64,000 bases of DNA from Agromyces cerinus (GCF_016907835.1 NZ_JAFBCT010000001.1:3038001-3102000), one strand, 5' to 3'; shown: positions 36,862-46,407, numbered from the stretch's first letter. Notes: generated from the letters alone by a model not told the origin. Numbers and translations: made by a program.

Positions 36862-37710
36862 TCAGTCGGTCGCGAAGCGCTCGTCGAGCCAGCCGATGAG
36901 GTCGGCACGCACCTCGGCGCGGTTCGTCTCGTTGAAGATCTCGTGCCGCGCGCCCTCGTAGACGATGAGCTCGACATCGACGAGTCCCGAGCGGTGCACG
37001 TAGGCGTTCGCGAGCTTCACCGCGCTCAGTTCGCCGCCGAGCGTGTCATCGGAGCCGACCATGATGAGCAGCGGCAGCTCGGCGGGCAGGTGCCGGGCGG
37101 GACGGCCGAGCAGGCGCAGTGAGTCGACCGTGCCGAAGAGCTTCCGCAGCGGAACCTCGGTCGTGTAGGGGTCGGCCATGAACGCGGGTGCGACGTCGGG
37201 GTCGCGGCTCAGCCACTCGACCGGCGTGGGGCCGAGGTGCTTGTGCCGGGCGTTCAGGTCGCCGCCGTTCATGTCGAACAGCGTGCGATAGGCCGTGCCG
37301 GTGAGCACAGCGCCGTCGTACTTCTCGGCGCTGCGGTTCACGATGATCTGCGACATGAGCGAGCCCCACGAGTGCCCGAGCAGCACGAGCGGCAGCTCGG
37401 GCCCTTCAGCTTCGCGGATGACGCGGCTGAACTGCTCGACCGCGTCGACCGTAGCCCGGAGCCCGCCGGGGCCGAGGCGGCCCATGCGCGTCAGGTCGCC
37501 GCCGTGCTGTTCGAACCCGGTCTGCCCGTGACCGCGATGATCGTCTGCCCAGACCGAGTAGCCGGCCGCGTTCAGCGCCTCGATGAGCTCGGTGTACCTG
37601 CCGATGTGCTCGCCGACGCCGTGCGCGAGCTGGATCACCGCGGTCGCGTCGGGCACCCGCCACGACTCGTAGTGGATCCGGACCCCGTGCTCATCGGTGA
37701 AGGTCGCCAT
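36862..37710 (-). CDS. Alpha/beta hydrolase, monoacylglycerol lipase-like
   Basis: A 282-residue alpha/beta hydrolase of the Hydrolase_4 type. The nucleophile elbow is LLGHSWGSLM (Ser about 106), the acid is in MVGSDDTLGG and the His is in GARHEIFNE. The oxyanion region is HGVGEHIGRY, and WADDHRGHGQT matches monoacylglycerol lipases. There is no signal peptide. ATG at 37710 gives the usual N-terminus; the larger open frame is antisense-like extension into the isomerase gene. It follows the isomerase by 32 bp on the same strand and may be at the end of that transcript, but no functional link is apparent. Confidence 0.9.
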   Translation of the reverse strand: MATFTDEHGVRIHYESWRVPDATAVIQLAHGVGEHIGRYTELIEALNAAGYSVWADDHRGHGQTGFEQHGGDLTRMGRLGPGGLRATVDAVEQFSRVIREAEGPELPLVLLGHSWGSLMSQIIVNRSAEKYDGAVLTGTAYRTLFDMNGGDLNARHKHLGPTPVEWLSRDPDVAPAFMADPYTTEVPLRKLFGTVDSLRLLGRPARHLPAELPLLIMVGSDDTLGGELSAVKLANAYVHRSGLVDVELIVYEGARHEIFNETNRAEVRADLIGWLDERFATD

Positions 37711-37742
37711 GCCGACATCATGGCAGGCCCCGCCCGCCCGCG

Positions 37743-39377
37743 TCAGAGCGCCACGGCACCGATCAGGTTGACCTTGACGCCGATGCGGTCGAGCATCGCC
37801 ACCTTCGCCGCGAGCGCCTTGTCGGCGGTCTCGGCGTCGGGCGCGTATACGAGCTGAGCGTGGTTGGCCTTGTGCCGAGCCATGAACTGGTCGCGCGAGA
37901 CGTCGTGCAGCACGACGTGCGCGATCGGCCACTCGGGATTGGTCGCCTGCTTGCGCCGCTCGGTCTCCTCGGCCGGCAGCTCGACGACGGTGGCGCGGAA
38001 GACGTCCGCCTGCAGGATCCCGTCGGCGATGAACACCCGAGAGAGCACGATCTCGCCGGGCTTGGACACTCCGTTGATCGTCGCTCCGCCCGCCGGGAAG
38101 AACACCGGGCCCTGGCGCCATCCCTCGGCATGCTCCCAACCGCCGAGGTGCGAGGCCGGCACCGAGCCCGAGATCTCGTACACCCAGACGAACTCGCCGT
38201 CGTGCTCCTCGCCCCAGCGCACGTCGTGCAGGGTGTTGTCGGGCACGAGGCCCATCGCGGTCCAGACGCGATCGGTGATGAGCGCGTCGACGGCGACGCC
38301 CTCGTCGGCTTCGTTGAAGTGCGGGAACGCGCGCCCGGCGTACAGCTCGCGCGAGCCGTCGCGCGAGAACACGGGCGGCCGCTCGGTCGAGTTCAGCACG
38401 CCCTCGGCGAGGTCCGACGCGGGCACGAGGTCTTTCAGACCCTGCTGGTACTGGATGCCGACGGCGTCGAGGCCGAAGTCGTCGGAGATGCGGAGCGCGG
38501 CGATGTACATCTTCATCTGCCAGCGCACCTGCTCGACCGTGAGCTCGGTCGCGTCATCCGTGCCGAAGCGGAAGGTCATGCCCCGTTCGACGAGCCAGTC
38601 ACGGGCGGCATCGGCCTCGGCGTCGGGCACCGTCAGCATCTCGGCGTAGAGCGCCGACTGCGAGAGCCGTTCCTTGTAGATGCCGAGCGGGTTCAGCAGC
38701 TCGTCGTCGAAGACCGCGTTGTACATGCCCATGCAGCCCTCGTCGAAGACGCCGATGATCGCCTTGTCGGCGAGCAGCTGGTCGCCGAGGGCACGGCCGA
38801 GTCGTACTTCAGGGGTGTCGGGCAGCTCGGGCAGCGGCCGCACATGCGAGGCGTCGTGCGTGATGCGACCTGTCTCGACCCACTCGCGGAGCCCGGCGCG
38901 GAACCACGCGTCGGTGAAGTCGACCGACCAGATCGTCGAGTACGGCTTGCCCATCTTCGTCAGGCCGGCGTTCAGGCCGAGCAGGCCCACGAGCCCCGGC
39001 CAGTCGCCCGCGAAGTTCGCGACGGTGAGGATGGGGCCGCGGTGGGTGCGGAGCCCGGCGAGCACGTGGTGCGAGTACTGCCACACCGCCTCCGCCACGA
39101 TGAGCGGGGCGTCGACGGGGATCGCCTTGAAGACCTCGAGCCCCATGCGCTGGCTCGAGATGAAGCCGTGGCCCGTCGCCGGGTCGACGCCGTTGGCGCG
39201 CACGACCCGCCAGCCGAGCTCGTCGAGTGCCGCCGTGACATCCGCCTCCATCGCCGACTGGGTCGCCCAGCCCGCGGTGTTGGCCGATTCGCGCAGATCG
39301 CCGCTCGCGATGAGGAAGGCGGTGTTCGGCGTCGCGACCGGCCGTTCGACGGTCGCGGGCAGGGTGTAACTCGTCAT
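37743..39377 (-). CDS. FucI/AraA-type sugar isomerase (candidate D-arabinose isomerase)
   Basis: A 544-residue member of the L-fucose/L-arabinose isomerase fold. The metal-site region reads VFDEGCMGMYNAVFDDELL (Glu about 213), and a second block SDDFGLDAVGIQYQQGLKDL supplies the Asp. Known FucI enzymes also convert D-arabinose to D-ribulose because the two sugars share configuration at C2-C4. Its start overlaps the GH116 stop by ATGA, and that gene overlaps an FGGY kinase, so the three are one operon behind the 43529-43557 promoter. With GH116, GH172 and GH183 in the regulon, D-arabinose is the most likely substrate; L-fucose is the main alternative. Confidence 0.85.
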   Translation of the reverse strand: MTSYTLPATVERPVATPNTAFLIASGDLRESANTAGWATQSAMEADVTAALDELGWRVVRANGVDPATGHGFISSQRMGLEVFKAIPVDAPLIVAEAVWQYSHHVLAGLRTHRGPILTVANFAGDWPGLVGLLGLNAGLTKMGKPYSTIWSVDFTDAWFRAGLREWVETGRITHDASHVRPLPELPDTPEVRLGRALGDQLLADKAIIGVFDEGCMGMYNAVFDDELLNPLGIYKERLSQSALYAEMLTVPDAEADAARDWLVERGMTFRFGTDDATELTVEQVRWQMKMYIAALRISDDFGLDAVGIQYQQGLKDLVPASDLAEGVLNSTERPPVFSRDGSRELYAGRAFPHFNEADEGVAVDALITDRVWTAMGLVPDNTLHDVRWGEEHDGEFVWVYEISGSVPASHLGGWEHAEGWRQGPVFFPAGGATINGVSKPGEIVLSRVFIADGILQADVFRATVVELPAEETERRKQATNPEWPIAHVVLHDVSRDQFMARHKANHAQLVYAPDAETADKALAAKVAMLDRIGVKVNLIGAVAL

Positions 39378-41914
39378 CGTGTCTCCTGGTGTTCGTGGTC
39401 GTCGGCCGCCGTGCGGACGGTGTGGTCGTCGCCGGCGGTCAGGTGCAGTGCTCCGGATGCCTCGCGCCCGCGCAGCACGATGCGGTCGACGTCGAGCACG
39501 CCGCCGTCGAGGTGCAGCGTGAGCTCGTCGCCGTCGATCTCGACGCGCCCCCACGCCCCACCGGTCGTGAAGAGGTAGCGGCCGTCGGAGCTCGGGTCGA
39601 ACGAGAGCGTGCGGGCCGGGGCATCCCATTGCACGCCGCTGAATGCGAGCAGCAGTGCCCAGGACGCGAGCGAGCGGGCGTAGTGGTTGCCGCACTCGAT
39701 CTCGTTCCACGGGTTCCGCACGGTGCCGTCGTAGCGTGCGCGCAGCGTGCGCTCGACGAGGAGCGCGTCGTCGACGAGCCCGGCGTAGACGAGGCTGGCG
39801 GCGACCTGGTGCTCGATGCCGGTCCAGACCTCGTCGGAGTAGACGAACGGGATCGCCGGTCGTCCGCCGCGCGGCCACGACGCGAGGAGCAGCCCGCCCT
39901 CGTCGTTCAGTGCGTAGACCCGCTGCGTGCTCTCGTGCTCGGTAAGGTCGGCTCGGTGGTTGTGCCCGACGATCGCGCGGAGGGCACTCCGCACGTGGTC
40001 ACGGGGCAGGATCTCGCCGAGGCCGTTGACCGAGGCGTGGAACTGGCCGAGCAGCTGATCGGAGAGCACGCCGTCGCCGTACTGGTAGCGGTGCGCGTCG
40101 ACATCCTCGATGACCTGGCGGTAGTACTCGCCGTTCCAGAGCACCGCCTCCATGCCCGCGGCACAGCGCTCGGCACGCTCGAGCCAGTCGCTCGCGCGGT
40201 CCGTCTCGCCGAGGTGGGCAGCCATGCGAGCGCCGGCGCGGAGCGCGGCCAGGAACATGCCGTTCGCGAGCGGCTCGATGCCGTGGAACTCGATGTCGTA
40301 GGTGTTGTGCAGCTCGCCGTCGAGCAGGCCGTCGCCGTCGCTGTCCCACTCGCGGATCGCGTAGTCGAGGGTGCGCACCGCAGCCGGCCAGAGCTCGCGG
40401 AGGAACTCGTCGTCGCCCGAGAACCGCCATTCGCGGTGCAGGCGCAGGAACGTGCCGAGCTGCCCGTCGACCGCCGGGCCCATGAACCACGACGGACCGC
40501 CGAAGACCCGGTTCGAACGGAACTTCTGGGCGCCCACAGCATCCGTCTCGAGCAGGAACTCGACCCGGCGCGCACTCCGCTCGAGCGACGGGAAGAGCCA
40601 TGCCGCCGTCTGCGCGTACGACCAGACGTGGGTGCAGGTGCCCTCGCACGAACCGCTGTGGTCGAACGAACCCTCCCATGCGGCGAACACCGGTCCGGCG
40701 CCGAGCTCGGGATTCGGCTGCTCGACCACGAAGCACGTCGTCGAGCGCAGCGCCGCGACGTTCGCGCCGACGGCGTCGGCGATCACGGCGTCGAGGGTTC
40801 CACCGTAGAGCGCCTCGACGAAGGCGCGCGTCGCCGCCTCGAGGGCGGGCAGCTCGCGATGCAGGTGGGATGCTGCGGCCCAGGCGTCTGGCCAGAGCGT
40901 GGCATAGCGGTTGCGCACGACCCCTGCGGGGTCGGTGTCGCCGAAGACGATGTGGCCGTACCAGCCGCGTCGGCGATTCGGAAAGCTCCAGGAGAGCACG
41001 AACTCGAAGTCGCGCTGCTCCCCCGGCGCGAGCTCGTGCACGATGCCGAGCGTGCCGGTGCGCAAGCGCGGAAGCTTCTCGAAGACGGCCTCCTCCGTCA
41101 TCGGCGCGCCGTCGTCGGAGTCGGCGAACAGGCCGCGGGGGCGATCCTCGAGCGTCAGCCGCGGCTCGGGTTCGAGCAGGCCGTCGTCACTGAGGTCGCT
41201 CCAGAAGAGGCGCGGCCCATCGGGCCAGAACCCGGTCACCCATTGGGGCTTCGCCGTCGTCGAGGCATCCGTCGTGGTGAGGCTCATCGTGCCGTAGCCG
41301 AAGTCGTCGTCGGGCAGCCCGATGCCGAAGTCGAGCCCGCGCACCGCGCCGTCGTCGCGCCACTGCACGGTCTGCGCGGCGCGCATGCCGTACGGGCCCT
41401 CGCCTCGACCCGCGGTGTGGGTGAGGGAGCCGGCGATCGTGACCGCGACGGGCACCTCCGCGGGATTCGTCACGCGGTAGCGCAGCACTGCGGCCGGGAT
41501 GCCGGAGGCGTCGGCGTCGAGCGGCACGAGCGGCGTGAAGGCGGTGAGCGACACCTCGACCGGCAGCACCTCGTCGTCGAAGTCGATGTCGACGACCGGG
41601 TACTCGCCGTGCATCGTCGCGCCGGCGAGGCGCGGCAGCCCGGCGAGCCGGTCGAAGCCGTAGCCGGCGTCCCAGTCGTGGCGGCCGGTGAGCTTGGCCT
41701 CGAGCACCCGGGTCACTGCGGCGGCGCCCTCGGGTGCCGCGTGGATCGCGAAGAAGCTGTTGGGGTTCAGCCGCCCCTTGTCGGGCAGGTTCTCGAGCTC
41801 CCAGTCGCGCAGTTCGCCGCGGGCGCCGATCGAGACGTTCCCGGTGCCGATGCCACCGAGGGGGAACGCGGCGCGTTCCGCGGTGTGCGGGATCCCTCGT
41901 GCTCTGCGGGTCAT
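39374..41914 (-). CDS. GH116 glycosidase (candidate exo-beta-D-arabinofuranosidase)
   Basis: An 846-residue family GH116 enzyme. The N-terminal beta-sandwich begins FPLGGIGTGNVSIGARGELRD. The C-terminal (alpha/alpha)6 barrel has ELHNTYDIEFHG (about 534), SDQLLGQFHA (about 618-627), EVWTGIEHQVA and the highly conserved NPWNEIECGNHYAR (about 734). GH116 contains beta-glucosidases and glucosylceramidases, and also an exo-beta-D-arabinofuranosidase described from Microbacterium arabinogalactanolyticum. There is no signal peptide, so it acts on imported oligosaccharides. It is coupled by ATGA to the kinase before it and the isomerase after it, which favours the D-arabinan reading. Confidence 0.88.
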   Translation of the reverse strand: MTRRARGIPHTAERAAFPLGGIGTGNVSIGARGELRDWELENLPDKGRLNPNSFFAIHAAPEGAAAVTRVLEAKLTGRHDWDAGYGFDRLAGLPRLAGATMHGEYPVVDIDFDDEVLPVEVSLTAFTPLVPLDADASGIPAAVLRYRVTNPAEVPVAVTIAGSLTHTAGRGEGPYGMRAAQTVQWRDDGAVRGLDFGIGLPDDDFGYGTMSLTTTDASTTAKPQWVTGFWPDGPRLFWSDLSDDGLLEPEPRLTLEDRPRGLFADSDDGAPMTEEAVFEKLPRLRTGTLGIVHELAPGEQRDFEFVLSWSFPNRRRGWYGHIVFGDTDPAGVVRNRYATLWPDAWAAASHLHRELPALEAATRAFVEALYGGTLDAVIADAVGANVAALRSTTCFVVEQPNPELGAGPVFAAWEGSFDHSGSCEGTCTHVWSYAQTAAWLFPSLERSARRVEFLLETDAVGAQKFRSNRVFGGPSWFMGPAVDGQLGTFLRLHREWRFSGDDEFLRELWPAAVRTLDYAIREWDSDGDGLLDGELHNTYDIEFHGIEPLANGMFLAALRAGARMAAHLGETDRASDWLERAERCAAGMEAVLWNGEYYRQVIEDVDAHRYQYGDGVLSDQLLGQFHASVNGLGEILPRDHVRSALRAIVGHNHRADLTEHESTQRVYALNDEGGLLLASWPRGGRPAIPFVYSDEVWTGIEHQVAASLVYAGLVDDALLVERTLRARYDGTVRNPWNEIECGNHYARSLASWALLLAFSGVQWDAPARTLSFDPSSDGRYLFTTGGAWGRVEIDGDELTLHLDGGVLDVDRIVLRGREASGALHLTAGDDHTVRTAADDHEHQETR

Positions 41915-43464
41915 CGCGCGTCCTCCTGGTCGTGATCGTGGTGTTCGTCGTCGTGCTCGAGGTCTTCGCTGCGCTGCGCCGCCGCGAGCTCGTGCACGAG
42001 CTCCTTCGTCACGGCGTAGAGGCGCAGGTAGCGATCGAAGAGCACGTCGTAGTCGGCGGCGACCTCGGGCCGCGGCCGGATCGTCGTCGCGACGGGGTTC
42101 CAGTCCGCGATGCTCGGCGGCGCTGCCTCGGCGGTCGCGGCCGCGGCGAGAAACGCCGCTCCGTAGCTCGCCCCGATCGTCGTCTGCGGCACCTCCTGCA
42201 CGAGCCCCGTGACATCCGACACGATCTGCAGCCAGAGCGACCCCTGCGTGCCGCCGCCGACGGCGACGATGCGACGGATGTCGGCGCCTGCGGCGCGCAT
42301 CGTCTCGACGTTGTGCCGCACGCCGAGCGCGGTCGCCTCGAGCGCGGCGCGGTAGAGGTCGCCTCGGGTGTGGCTGAGGGTGAGCCCGGCGACCACGCCG
42401 CGGGCGTCGGGATCGAGGATCGGCGTGCGTTCCCCCGCGAAGTAGGGCAGCATCACGAGGCCGCGCGCGCCGACACCGGACTCGGCGGCCTCGGCGAGCA
42501 GGACCGGGAAGTCGGCGTCGGTGAGGTCCTTGAGCCAGCTCGTGAGCGCACCCGAGGTCGCGAGCCCGCCGGCGAGGTTGCGGGTGCCGGGGAAGGCGCC
42601 GACCGTGGTCCACATCGACGGGGTGCGCAGCGTCTCCTCCCCTGTCGCGATGAGGAACATCGTCGTGCCGTACATGAGCATGAGGTCGCCGGTGCCGTGG
42701 GCGCCGACGCTGACCGCCTCGGTCCATGCGTCGATCGTGCCGGCGATGACGGGCGTGCCGGCCGGGATGCCGGTGGCGTCGGCCGCGGCACCGGTGACCG
42801 TGCCGACGACGTCGCCGGCCCACGCGAGCGGAGGCGCCTCAATGCCCTCGGCGAAGCGGTTCCACCACGGCTCGTGCCAGGTCTCGGCCTCGATGTCGTA
42901 GAGCGGGGAGACCTGGCTCGCCGACTGGTGGTCGAGCACGTAGGCTCCGGTGAGCCTGCGGGCGAGCCACGAAGCCGGCATGAAGAGACGGTGCGCCCGC
43001 GCGAACGCCTCGGGCTCCTCGTCGGCGATCCAGCCGATCTTCGGTCCGCCGGCCTGCGAGGTGAGGGTCGAGCCGCCGACCCTCGTGATCGCGTCGACGC
43101 CGAGCTGCTGCGACATCCGCTCGATCTGCGCCGCCGCCCTCGTGTCGACGCCGTACAGGATCGCCGGACGCACCGGTTCGTCGTGTTCGTCGGCCAGGAG
43201 GATGCACGGGCCCATGCCGCTGACGCCGACGCCGGCCAGCTCGATCTCGAGACCGAGACCGGATGCCTCGGCCAGCAGCCGCCGCGAGAGCTCCACGAAC
43301 TCGTCCCACCAGATGCGGCCGTCCATCTCGACCCAACCGGCGCGTGGGCGCTGCACCTCGTGCGCCACAGTGGCGGTCGCGATGATCTCGCCATCGGCCG
43401 CGACGAGCACGCCCTTGCTGCTCGAGGTGCCGATGTCGACACCGAGCGTGCATCGCTTCGGCAT
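41911..43464 (-). CDS. FGGY carbohydrate kinase (candidate D-ribulokinase)
   Basis: A 517-residue FGGY kinase. The N-terminal ATPase half starts LGVDIGTSSSKGVLVAADG, with GVSGMGPCILLADE after it; the C-terminal half has GVRHNVETMRAAGADIRRIVAVGGGTQGSLWLQ, the usual ribulo/xylulokinase signature. It ends in a His/Asp/Glu-rich tail (HDDEHHDHDQED). ATG at 43464 has GAGGAGG upstream. It is the first gene of the kinase-GH116-isomerase operon, behind a promoter that contains the shared operator. With the FucI/AraA-type isomerase it would turn D-arabinose into D-ribulose 5-phosphate, which enters the pentose phosphate pathway. Xylulokinase specificity is the alternative. Confidence 0.88.
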   Translation of the reverse strand: MPKRCTLGVDIGTSSSKGVLVAADGEIIATATVAHEVQRPRAGWVEMDGRIWWDEFVELSRRLLAEASGLGLEIELAGVGVSGMGPCILLADEHDEPVRPAILYGVDTRAAAQIERMSQQLGVDAITRVGGSTLTSQAGGPKIGWIADEEPEAFARAHRLFMPASWLARRLTGAYVLDHQSASQVSPLYDIEAETWHEPWWNRFAEGIEAPPLAWAGDVVGTVTGAAADATGIPAGTPVIAGTIDAWTEAVSVGAHGTGDLMLMYGTTMFLIATGEETLRTPSMWTTVGAFPGTRNLAGGLATSGALTSWLKDLTDADFPVLLAEAAESGVGARGLVMLPYFAGERTPILDPDARGVVAGLTLSHTRGDLYRAALEATALGVRHNVETMRAAGADIRRIVAVGGGTQGSLWLQIVSDVTGLVQEVPQTTIGASYGAAFLAAAATAEAAPPSIADWNPVATTIRPRPEVAADYDVLFDRYLRLYAVTKELVHELAAAQRSEDLEHDDEHHDHDQEDAR

Positions 43465-43528
43465 GGCGTTCCTCCTCGATCGCGGCCGGTGGGACGTCGT
43501 CGGCAAGTCCGCGACGTCGTCGACGGCC

Positions 43529-43557
43529 ACTCTATGCGAAATCGATTTCATGATCAA
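43529..43557 (-). promoter_or_regulatory. Kinase-operon promoter with operator S1 in its spacer
   Basis: On the reverse strand TTGATC (43552-43557), 17 bp and TAGAGT (43529-43534) form the promoter. The palindrome CGAAATCGATTTCA (43537-43550) fills the spacer, so a bound LacI protein would exclude RNA polymerase. The operator is also 75 bp upstream of the divergent argS. Confidence 0.85.
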
Positions 43558-43624
43558 TCGAAACGATGCAATCGACGTGGGGATCCGAGGAGACCCCGGA
43601 CGCGGCGTTCGATACACTCCACGC

Positions 43625-45346
43625 GTGGAGAGCCCGATAGCTGCCGTGGCGTCCGTCGCAGCGCACGCGATCGCCGAAGTGCTCGGCGTCGAGCCCGCAG
43701 GCGTCGACCCGGTGATCCGGGAGTCGCGCTTCGCGGACCTGCAGAGCAATGCCGCCCTGTCGCTCGGACCCGCGCACGGCCTGCGCCCGCGCGACCTCGC
43801 ACAGCAGATCGTCGAGCGGATCCCGGTCGACGGCCCGATCGCGCGCGCCGAGGTGACCGGGCCCGGCTACGTGAACCTCGAGCTCTCCACCGACTGGATC
43901 GCGGAGCGGCTCTCCTCGCTCTCGGTTCCGGAGCGGCACGACGCCACGGGTCGACGCATCGTGATCGACTACTCCTCGCCGAACGTGGCCAAGGAGATGC
44001 ACGTCGGCCATCTTCGAACGACCGTCGTCGGCGACGCCCTGGCGCGGATGCTGGAGTGGAGCGGGCACACCGTCATCCGCCAGAACCACATCGGCGACTG
44101 GGGCACCCCGTTCGGCATGCTCATCGAGCACTCGCTCGACCTCGGGCTCGGGCCGGCGGACCTCGATCGGATGGCCGACGACCCCAATGCGTTCTATCGG
44201 GCGGCGCGCGCGAAGTTCGACGCCTCACCCGAGTTCGCCGATCGCGCTCGTCGGCGCGTGGTGCTCCTCCAGGCCGGTGATGCCGCCACGCTCGAGCGCT
44301 GGGCAGAGCTCGTCGACGCGTCGAAGGCCTACTTCCGGAGGGTCTACGGCAGCCTCGACGTGTCGCTGACCGACGAGCACCTGGCCGGCGAGAGCTCCTA
44401 CAACGACGAACTCGCGGGCATCTGCGCCGAACTCGAAGCGCTCGGCCTCGCCCGCGTGAGCGACGGCGCCCTGTGCGCCTTCCCCGAGGGATTCACCGGG
44501 CGCGACGGCACCCCGGCCCCGCTCATCATCCGGAAGCGCGATGGCGGGTACGGCTACGCCACGACCGACCTGGCGACCATCCGCCACCGCGCACTCGTGC
44601 TGCGGGCCGATCAGGCGGTCTACGTGATCGGCGAGCCGCAGGCGACGCATCTGGAGATGGTCTGGGCCGTCGCCCGGGAAGCCGGATGGCTCCCGCCGAC
44701 GACCGAGACCGTGCACGTGAAGATCGGCAACGTCGTGGGCGCCGACAACAAGCTGCTCCGCACCCGGAGTGGAGACGGCGCCACCCTGGCCGGTCTGATC
44801 GACGAGGCGTACCGACGAGCTGCGACGGCCACGGATCGAGAGCACGCGATCGAGGACGACGACGAACGCGGACGTGCGGCCCGCGCGGTCGCGATCGGCG
44901 CGATCAAGTACGCCGACCTGTCGGTGCCGCACGACACCGGCTACATGTTCGATCTCGACCGGATGCTCGCCCCGGTCGGAAACACCGGACCCTACCTGCA
45001 GTACGCGGTGACCCGGGTCCGCTCCGTCTTCTCGCACCCCGGGGCGAAGGGGCACGATCCGAACGCGCCGATCGCCCTCGACACTCCCGAAGCACGGGAG
45101 CTGGCGCTGCTGCTCCTCGAGTTCGACGCCACCGCCCGAGCCGCGGGCGAGTCCTTCGAACCCCACCGCCTGTGCGCGCTGCTCTACCAGGTCGCGAAGC
45201 GATTCGCGGCGTTCTACGACGCCGTCCCGATCCTCCGTGCCGAACCGGCCGACCGCGACGCGCGGCTTCGCCTCTGCCGCCGGACCGAAGCCGTGCTGGT
45301 GCGAGGTCTCGACCTGCTGGGCATCAGCGCGCCGCTCCGAATGTGA
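43625..45346 (+). CDS. argS: Arginyl-tRNA synthetase
   Basis: A 573-residue class I synthetase that charges tRNA-Arg. The N-terminal additional domain (about 1-105) recognises the tRNA elbow. The HIGH motif is HVGH (126-129) within SSPNVAKEMHVGHLRTTVVGD. The KMSKS equivalent is the degenerate NKLLRTRSGD, as in many ArgRS. The C-terminal anticodon domain ends RGLDLLGISAPLRM. GTG at 43625 is the start. It lies inside the D-arabinan locus, divergent from the kinase. In many actinobacteria the housekeeping argS is next to lysA, so this may be a second copy; that cannot be decided from the window. Confidence 0.92.
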   Translation: MESPIAAVASVAAHAIAEVLGVEPAGVDPVIRESRFADLQSNAALSLGPAHGLRPRDLAQQIVERIPVDGPIARAEVTGPGYVNLELSTDWIAERLSSLSVPERHDATGRRIVIDYSSPNVAKEMHVGHLRTTVVGDALARMLEWSGHTVIRQNHIGDWGTPFGMLIEHSLDLGLGPADLDRMADDPNAFYRAARAKFDASPEFADRARRRVVLLQAGDAATLERWAELVDASKAYFRRVYGSLDVSLTDEHLAGESSYNDELAGICAELEALGLARVSDGALCAFPEGFTGRDGTPAPLIIRKRDGGYGYATTDLATIRHRALVLRADQAVYVIGEPQATHLEMVWAVAREAGWLPPTTETVHVKIGNVVGADNKLLRTRSGDGATLAGLIDEAYRRAATATDREHAIEDDDERGRAARAVAIGAIKYADLSVPHDTGYMFDLDRMLAPVGNTGPYLQYAVTRVRSVFSHPGAKGHDPNAPIALDTPEARELALLLLEFDATARAAGESFEPHRLCALLYQVAKRFAAFYDAVPILRAEPADRDARLRLCRRTEAVLVRGLDLLGISAPLRM

Positions 45347-45371
45347 CCGGGATCCGCCGAGCCCGGCGCCG

Positions 45372-46382
45372 TCACTTCGAGGTGGTGGAACCCGCCGCTT
45401 CGCCGGCCGGCCCCGCCGGCTGCACCTCGCCGCGCAGCACGACCGTGCGCGCCTGCTGGTCGTCGCCCGCGATGCGCTCGAGCAGCATCTTGGCCGCGGT
45501 CACGCCCATGTGCCGCGCAGGCAGCTTGACGACGGTGACCGCGCTCGGGGAGAGGGTCGTGAAGGGCAGCGAGCCGACGACCGCGACCCCGAGCTTCGGC
45601 GGGGTGAGACCGTGCTCGGTCAGCACCTGGATCGCGCCGACGCCGAGCAGGTTGTTGGCCGCGACGACGGCGTCGGGCGGCTCGGGCAGGGCGAGCAGCG
45701 CCTCCATCGACTCCCGGCCACCGTCGACGCGGAAGGTCGAGTACCGCAGCAACTCGTCGGCATCGACGTCGGGGAGCAGCCGCGTCATGACCGCGCGCCA
45801 GCCCTGCGCTCGCTCGGCGGCCGTCTCGATGTGCTGCGGGCCGGTGATGCACGCGATGCGCCGATACCCGGCCTGCACGAGGTGCTCGGTCGCCGCCTGG
45901 CCCGCCGTGCGATTGGCCATGATCACGCCGTCGATGTCGTAGCCGGTACCGCGGTCGACGGCGACGACCGGTCGACCGGCCGCGCGGATGTCGTCGAGAT
46001 TGGTCTGGTCGGATGCCGCGGCGAGGATCACCCCCGCCATGTGCTCGGAGATCGCGATCTGGAGGTAGGTCGCCTCCTTGTCGAGCTGGGAGTCGGTGTT
46101 GCAGAGCACGACGGAGTACCCGGCCTTCTGCGCGACGTCTTCGACCCCGCGGGCGAGTTCGGTGAAGTACGGATTCTCGATGTCGGGGATGACGAGCGCG
46201 ATGACCTCGGACTCCTGCTTGCGCAGGGTGCGGGCGGTGCGGTTGGGGGTGAACCTCAACTGCTTCGCGGCGTCTCGAACCGCGGCCGACTTCTCGTCGG
46301 AGACCGCCACCCCGTTGAAGACGCGCGAGACCGTCGCCGGGGACACCCCGGCGAGTTTCGCCACCTCGTAGATCGTCGCCAT
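45372..46382 (-). CDS. LacI-family regulator of the D-arabinan regulon
   Basis: A 336-residue LacI protein: DNA-binding domain MATIYEVAKLAGVSPATVSRVFNG (about 1-24, with hinge to 60), then a ribose-binding-protein-like core with VIALVIPDIENPYFTELARG and VVAANNLLGVGAIQVLTEHG. ATG at 46382 is the canonical start. It diverges from the GH172 gene, and the operator S2 (46439-46452) lies between them. The same palindrome occurs at 43537, 53080 and 54345, before all other genes of the locus, so this protein is the natural candidate to bind all four. The inducer is probably D-arabinose, a D-arabino-oligosaccharide or D-ribulose. Confidence 0.92.
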   Translation of the reverse strand: MATIYEVAKLAGVSPATVSRVFNGVAVSDEKSAAVRDAAKQLRFTPNRTARTLRKQESEVIALVIPDIENPYFTELARGVEDVAQKAGYSVVLCNTDSQLDKEATYLQIAISEHMAGVILAAASDQTNLDDIRAAGRPVVAVDRGTGYDIDGVIMANRTAGQAATEHLVQAGYRRIACITGPQHIETAAERAQGWRAVMTRLLPDVDADELLRYSTFRVDGGRESMEALLALPEPPDAVVAANNLLGVGAIQVLTEHGLTPPKLGVAVVGSLPFTTLSPSAVTVVKLPARHMGVTAAKMLLERIAGDDQQARTVVLRGEVQPAGPAGEAAGSTTSK

Positions 46383-46407
46383 GCGCCCTGCCCTGCGCCG
46401 GCTCGCG

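Noticed and set aside
37743..43464. An L-fucose or xylose operon as the main reading of the isomerase-kinase pair
   Set aside because: No fuculose aldolase or xylanase/xylosidase is present, whereas GH116, GH172 and GH183 families share the same operator; the alternative is kept as lower probability.
41734..44280. A long forward-strand open frame opposite GH116 and the FGGY kinase
   Set aside because: It overlaps two confidently identified genes, has shadow-type composition and no start signal.
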